DNA of 64,000 bases from an uncultured Lachnospiraceae bacterium (GTDB lineage Bacteria > Bacillota > Clostridia > Lachnospirales > Lachnospiraceae): NCBI GenBank assembly GCA_944376125.1, contig CALWBQ010000009.1, positions 36,774-100,773 on the forward strand, read 5' to 3'. Of the stretch, positions 61,640 to 64,000 are shown one piece after another. Position 1 is the first letter of the stretch. Each line of letters opens with the position of its first letter. The notes below the pieces were generated by a model that did not search any database, was not told the origin of the DNA, and saw only the letters and a program-made list of their open reading frames with translations. The translations under genes and the position numbers were made by a program.

Positions 61640-62347
61640 ATCCCAGCTTACTAAGCAGTGCACAGCAAAACTAAATAAATTACCAACAAGGGCAGCCGAG
61701 CAAGTCGACTGCCGTTTTTACGTCAACGGGCAGAAAGGAGTAATCGGCCAAAACGGAGATACGAAAAAAGCTGATAGAAAATAACCGATAAGATTTAGGC
61801 AGAGACTCTTATCGTTATCTAAAGAATAAATCTACATTATCTTCTGGTTTTAGTCTCCGGGAACACAAAAGGGAATTGGGAGATATTATTTATGCTATAA
61901 TGGCAAAGATATTAACTAAGTAGTACACTGAAAAGGGCGTTTGCGTATGGGAGCAGACGCCTTTTCCTGTTTGCCGTTCGCCGCTTCTCCTGTCTGCTTT
62001 GCGTAACTATTACACGAACAGACAGGAGGAAAAACCAAATAAATCTTACAACGCCAGTTGGATGTATATTGTACGAAAGTCTTGAAATACGCTTCTGTCA
62101 GCTATTACCACGCCAACCGCCGCCGCATGGAGCATGAAGTGTCCTTTTTTCCATACGGGAAAAGGATTTAGCCGAGGTCAGCACCATAGACCGCTACCCT
62201 TGTTCAAGATAGACAGATAAGGCGCAGTACAGGCAGGGGCAGTCAGAAAAAAGCTGATTGCCCTTGTTGAATAGGGATAGGAAACACAGGCGAAATGTGG
62301 TAAGATAAAGACAACAAAACAGAATTTGTGTGGAGGTATCAGCACAG
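61640..62347. other. 708-bp remnant of a conjugative element
   Basis: No complete gene. It contains a hairpin GGCGTTTGC / GCAGACGCC with T-run (61931-61967). At about 62053-62169 a short frame (VLKYASVSYYHANRRRMEHE) resembles the ends of Tn916-type regulators/sigma-like proteins, cut by a stop. Other parts show no recognisable sequence. Confidence 0.5.
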
Positions 62348-62887
62348 ATGAAAAGATATATTGCATTTTTGCGAGGTATCAATATAAGCGGCAAAAACAA
62401 AGTACCAATGGCAGAATTAAGGCAGGGCTTTGAAAAACTTGATTATACAGAGGTCAAAACCTATTTAAACAGCGGTAATGTGATTTTTTCAAGTGATGAA
62501 GCCGATATACTCAAGACTACAAACCGGATTGAGGAAATGATTAAAAATCAGTTTAGCTTAGATATTCCTGTTTTTGTCATGCCAAAGGAAGAACTTGAGG
62601 ACATTTTACATCATGCGCCCGATTGGTGGGGAGGTGAAAGCAAAGAAATTTATGATAATCTAATTTTTATTATGCCGCCTGCTACATTCAAAGATGTATA
62701 TAATGAAATCGGAGAACCTAAAGAGGGCTTAGAAAAGGTAAAGGAATACAAAGAAACTATATTCTGGTCTTTCAACCGGAAAGATTATCAGAAAACAAAC
62801 TGGTGGTCTAAGACAGCAAGCGCAGACATCAGCAGTAAATTAACGATAAGAACAGCGAATACAGTTAGAAAGATAGTTGGAATGTAG
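62348..62887 (+). CDS. DUF1697 domain-containing protein
   Basis: A 179-residue protein with the family signatures MKRYIAFLRGINISGKNKVP, VKTYLNSGNVIFSS and VFVMPKEELEDILHHAPDWW, and NRKDYQKTNWWSK toward the end. The start is the ATG at 62348 with GGAGG 11 bp upstream; a GTG at 62330 is possible. Function unknown; it looks intact within the decayed island. Confidence 0.9.
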   Translation: MKRYIAFLRGINISGKNKVPMAELRQGFEKLDYTEVKTYLNSGNVIFSSDEADILKTTNRIEEMIKNQFSLDIPVFVMPKEELEDILHHAPDWWGGESKEIYDNLIFIMPPATFKDVYNEIGEPKEGLEKVKEYKETIFWSFNRKDYQKTNWWSKTASADISSKLTIRTANTVRKIVGM

Positions 62888-62913
62888 TTGTATTCCTTTA
62901 ATGGAGGAACAAA

Positions 62914-63141
62914 ATGGAATATAAAGTAAATGACGCAAAACTTATTGCTTCGACTTTCATTCCTTTTGTCAATCAAATATGGCAAGGCGACTATGATATG
63001 GAACGCACACAAGCCGCATTATCTAAAACGCTGAATATTACAGCGTATGATAATAAAATGCTTGTCGGGTGTTTGCGTATTCTTACAGATGGATATTTTT
63101 TTGGAACAATTACAGAGTTGCTTGTTCTCCCTTTTATCTGA
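62914..63141 (+). pseudogene. GNAT acetyltransferase, N-terminal fragment
   Basis: A 75-codon frame (VNDAKLIASTFIPFVNQIWQ, then MLVGCLRILTDGYFFGTITE and LLVLP) that corresponds to the N-terminal half of a GNAT enzyme ending at the start of the acetyl-CoA loop. A stop follows and the rest is missing. Preceded by GGAGGAAC, so the fragment may still be translated. Confidence 0.7.
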
Positions 63142-63149
63142 AAGGAAAA

Positions 63150-63390
63150 CAGCAAAAGACGATACACCGTCAAGGCAATTCTCCGAATGGTGTCAGGGCG
63201 CAGACTGGGAAAAGGTTGTTGACCTTGATACAGAAGCATTATTGAAATGTACGGAGGAAAACGCCCACTATTCCATAAGCCGTCGGAGGAATTAAAAACA
63301 CCTATCCTATTTATGGGAAGCAGAGAAGATGAAAGTTGCCGGAACGACATGGAAGAAGAATATAGAGAAATAGCTTCTGTGCTTTCTTAA
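63150..63390 (+). pseudogene. alpha/beta hydrolase, C-terminal remnant
   Basis: Two frames combine into an alpha/beta hydrolase tail: QFSEWCQGADWEKVVDLDTE and CTEENAHYS in one, then HKPSEELKTPILFMGSREDE and the ending EEEYREIASVLS in another, with the shift near 63274. The N-terminal part with the nucleophile is absent. The fragment is fused to the end of the GNAT remnant, so a deletion joined two dead genes. Confidence 0.55.
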
Positions 63391-63522
63391 TCTTCCGTAT
63401 ATTTTTTTCCAAGCGGAGACCCCCTCTCTTTTCTCAAATGCGGAACAATCTGCAACGCTGATAAAGAAATTCATAAGCCAATGCATAACTGAATAACCGC
63501 TACCCCTACGATAGCACCACCG

Positions 63523-63552
63523 AGCAGGAAAGCCCGAAACGGACTTCCTGCT
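63523..63552. repeat. hairpin repeated in the island
   Basis: AGCAGGAA / TTCCTGCT pairs, in a context CACCGAGCAGGAA that also occurs at 59425-59437 ahead of another similar hairpin. Probably pieces of related conjugative-element sequence. Confidence 0.55.
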
Positions 63553-63588
63553 TTTCTTATGCCCGAAATCAGAAAGGAGATTTTAACC

Positions 63589-63738
63589 ATGACAGACATT
63601 GAAGCAAAGATTGCAAAAGCCGAGGAAGAAATCCGGCAGTTACAGGACAGAAAGCGGAAACTTCTTAATCAGAAAAAAGATGCAGAACGCAAGGCAAGGA
63701 CATACCGCCTTATTGGGCGAGGGGCGATACTGATTTGA
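63589..63738 (+). CDS. DUF3847-like mobile-element protein, truncated
   Basis: A 49-residue, highly charged frame MTDIEAKIAKAEEEIRQLQD followed by RKRKLLNQKKDAERKARTYR, ending at a stop after LIGRGAILI. The helix pattern fits the DUF3847 family of conjugative/mobilisable elements, normally about 90 residues, so the C-terminus is missing. RBS AAAGGAG. Below the length of the usual calls. Confidence 0.6.
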   Translation: MTDIEAKIAKAEEEIRQLQDRKRKLLNQKKDAERKARTYRLIGRGAILI

Positions 63739-63834
63739 TAGATAGCAGCCCCACAATTCCGAATTTTGAAGATATTTTACAAGCCTTATGAAAATCCAAG
63801 TGATACAATGAGTGTTGGCAAGGAGGAATAGCAC

Positions 63835-64000
63835 ATGAGAAAAGAAATAAAGACGGTAGTCTATGATGATGAGCTCCGTTTGGAAGCCTACCGTTTTGAA
63901 GGTGTTGTGCAGCCGTTTCCCAACCATTTCCACGAATATTATGTGATAGGTTTTGTAGAAGGCGGGGAACGCTGTTTATCGTGCAGAAACCAAGAATACA
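63835..64000 (+). CDS. AraC family transcriptional regulator (cut by window edge)
   Basis: The first 55 codons: MRKEIKTVVYDDELRLEAYR, then FPNHFHEYYVIGFVEGGERC, the N-terminal cupin part of AraC-type regulators with its His residues. RBS AAGGAGG 6 bp upstream. The C-terminal HTH lies beyond the window, so its full state and target cannot be judged. Confidence 0.75.
   Translation, partial: MRKEIKTVVYDDELRLEAYRFEGVVQPFPNHFHEYYVIGFVEGGERCLSCRNQEY

Noticed and set aside
1..64000. CRISPR arrays, complete insertion sequences, prophage, rRNA
   Set aside because: No regular spacer-repeat pattern, no intact transposase with terminal repeats, no phage structural genes and no rRNA were seen.

Overview
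The window looks like chromosome of an anaerobic, endospore-forming member of the Clostridia, most likely Lachnospiraceae (Clostridium cluster XIVa). The reasons are the cotJA-cotJB-cotJC spore-coat operon, the Firmicutes-type ispF-cysS-mrnC-rlmB block, strong AGGAGG ribosome binding sites, tRNA genes without an encoded CCA, and a HrcA/CIRCE site ahead of small heat-shock genes. This placement is inference from gene content, because no rRNA is present. Base composition is moderate over most of the window and visibly more A/T-rich after about 57 kb.

Layout. 1-5.3 kb: two Gfo/Idh/MocA oxidoreductases, a TPR protein, a DUF4037 protein, a phenylacetate-CoA ligase-type enzyme and an ACT protein. 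5.3-7.5 kb (minus strand): cotJABC and a divergent carbamate-kinase homologue. 7.6-10.4 kb: CPBP protease, GT2 glycosyltransferase, PAP2 phosphatase. 10.7-16.4 kb: tRNA-Met and tRNA-Val, a lipid kinase, ispF-cysS-mrnC-rlmB and L-lactate dehydrogenase. 16.4-24.1 kb: DUF4397 protein, tRNA-Thr, an unassigned structured RNA, a wall-binding hydrolase, Nudix, a CIRCE-controlled hsp20 pair, a two-component system and membrane proteins. 24.2-36.7 kb: secreted metallophosphatase with a YibE/F transporter, a run of small envelope proteins, an sce7726 nuclease-like protein, LysR and MerR regulators, a MATE pump, a DUF1275 protein, fructose-6-phosphate aldolase, a cytidylate-kinase-like protein and an alkyltransferase.

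36.9-44.5 kb (minus strand) is a peptidoglycan-salvage operon: murR, murQ, a MurNAc-type EIIBC, a MupG/DUF871 phosphomuramidase, then a D-aminoacylase, a D-threonine-aldolase-like PLP enzyme and RidA. The order suggests that both the amino sugar and the D-amino acids of muropeptides are used. 44.8-56.8 kb (plus strand) is a long gene run ending in a probable c-di-GMP-linked exopolysaccharide or cell-surface locus: VTC-domain protein, DUF4956 membrane protein, CotH kinase, an anchored GH-A-like protein, a HEAT-repeat membrane protein, a BcsA-like GT2 synthase and a GGDEF protein. This locus is the best candidate for an under-described system in the window.

56.9-59.3 kb holds MBL, alpha/beta-hydrolase and flavodoxin-like genes. 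59.3-63.8 kb is a decayed accessory island: fragments of an MFS transporter, an Mrr-like restriction enzyme broken by a frameshift, a truncated HEPN/Toprim-associated-like protein, GNAT and alpha/beta-hydrolase remnants, conjugative-element scraps and intact DUF3781 and DUF1697 genes. The window ends inside an AraC-family regulator.

Two further signals stand out: a 73-bp double-hairpin repeat in two near-identical copies (3302 and 27118) whose first stem has a compensated base change, and the probable structured RNA at 17808-17988. All function calls come from reading motifs by eye; no database search was run.
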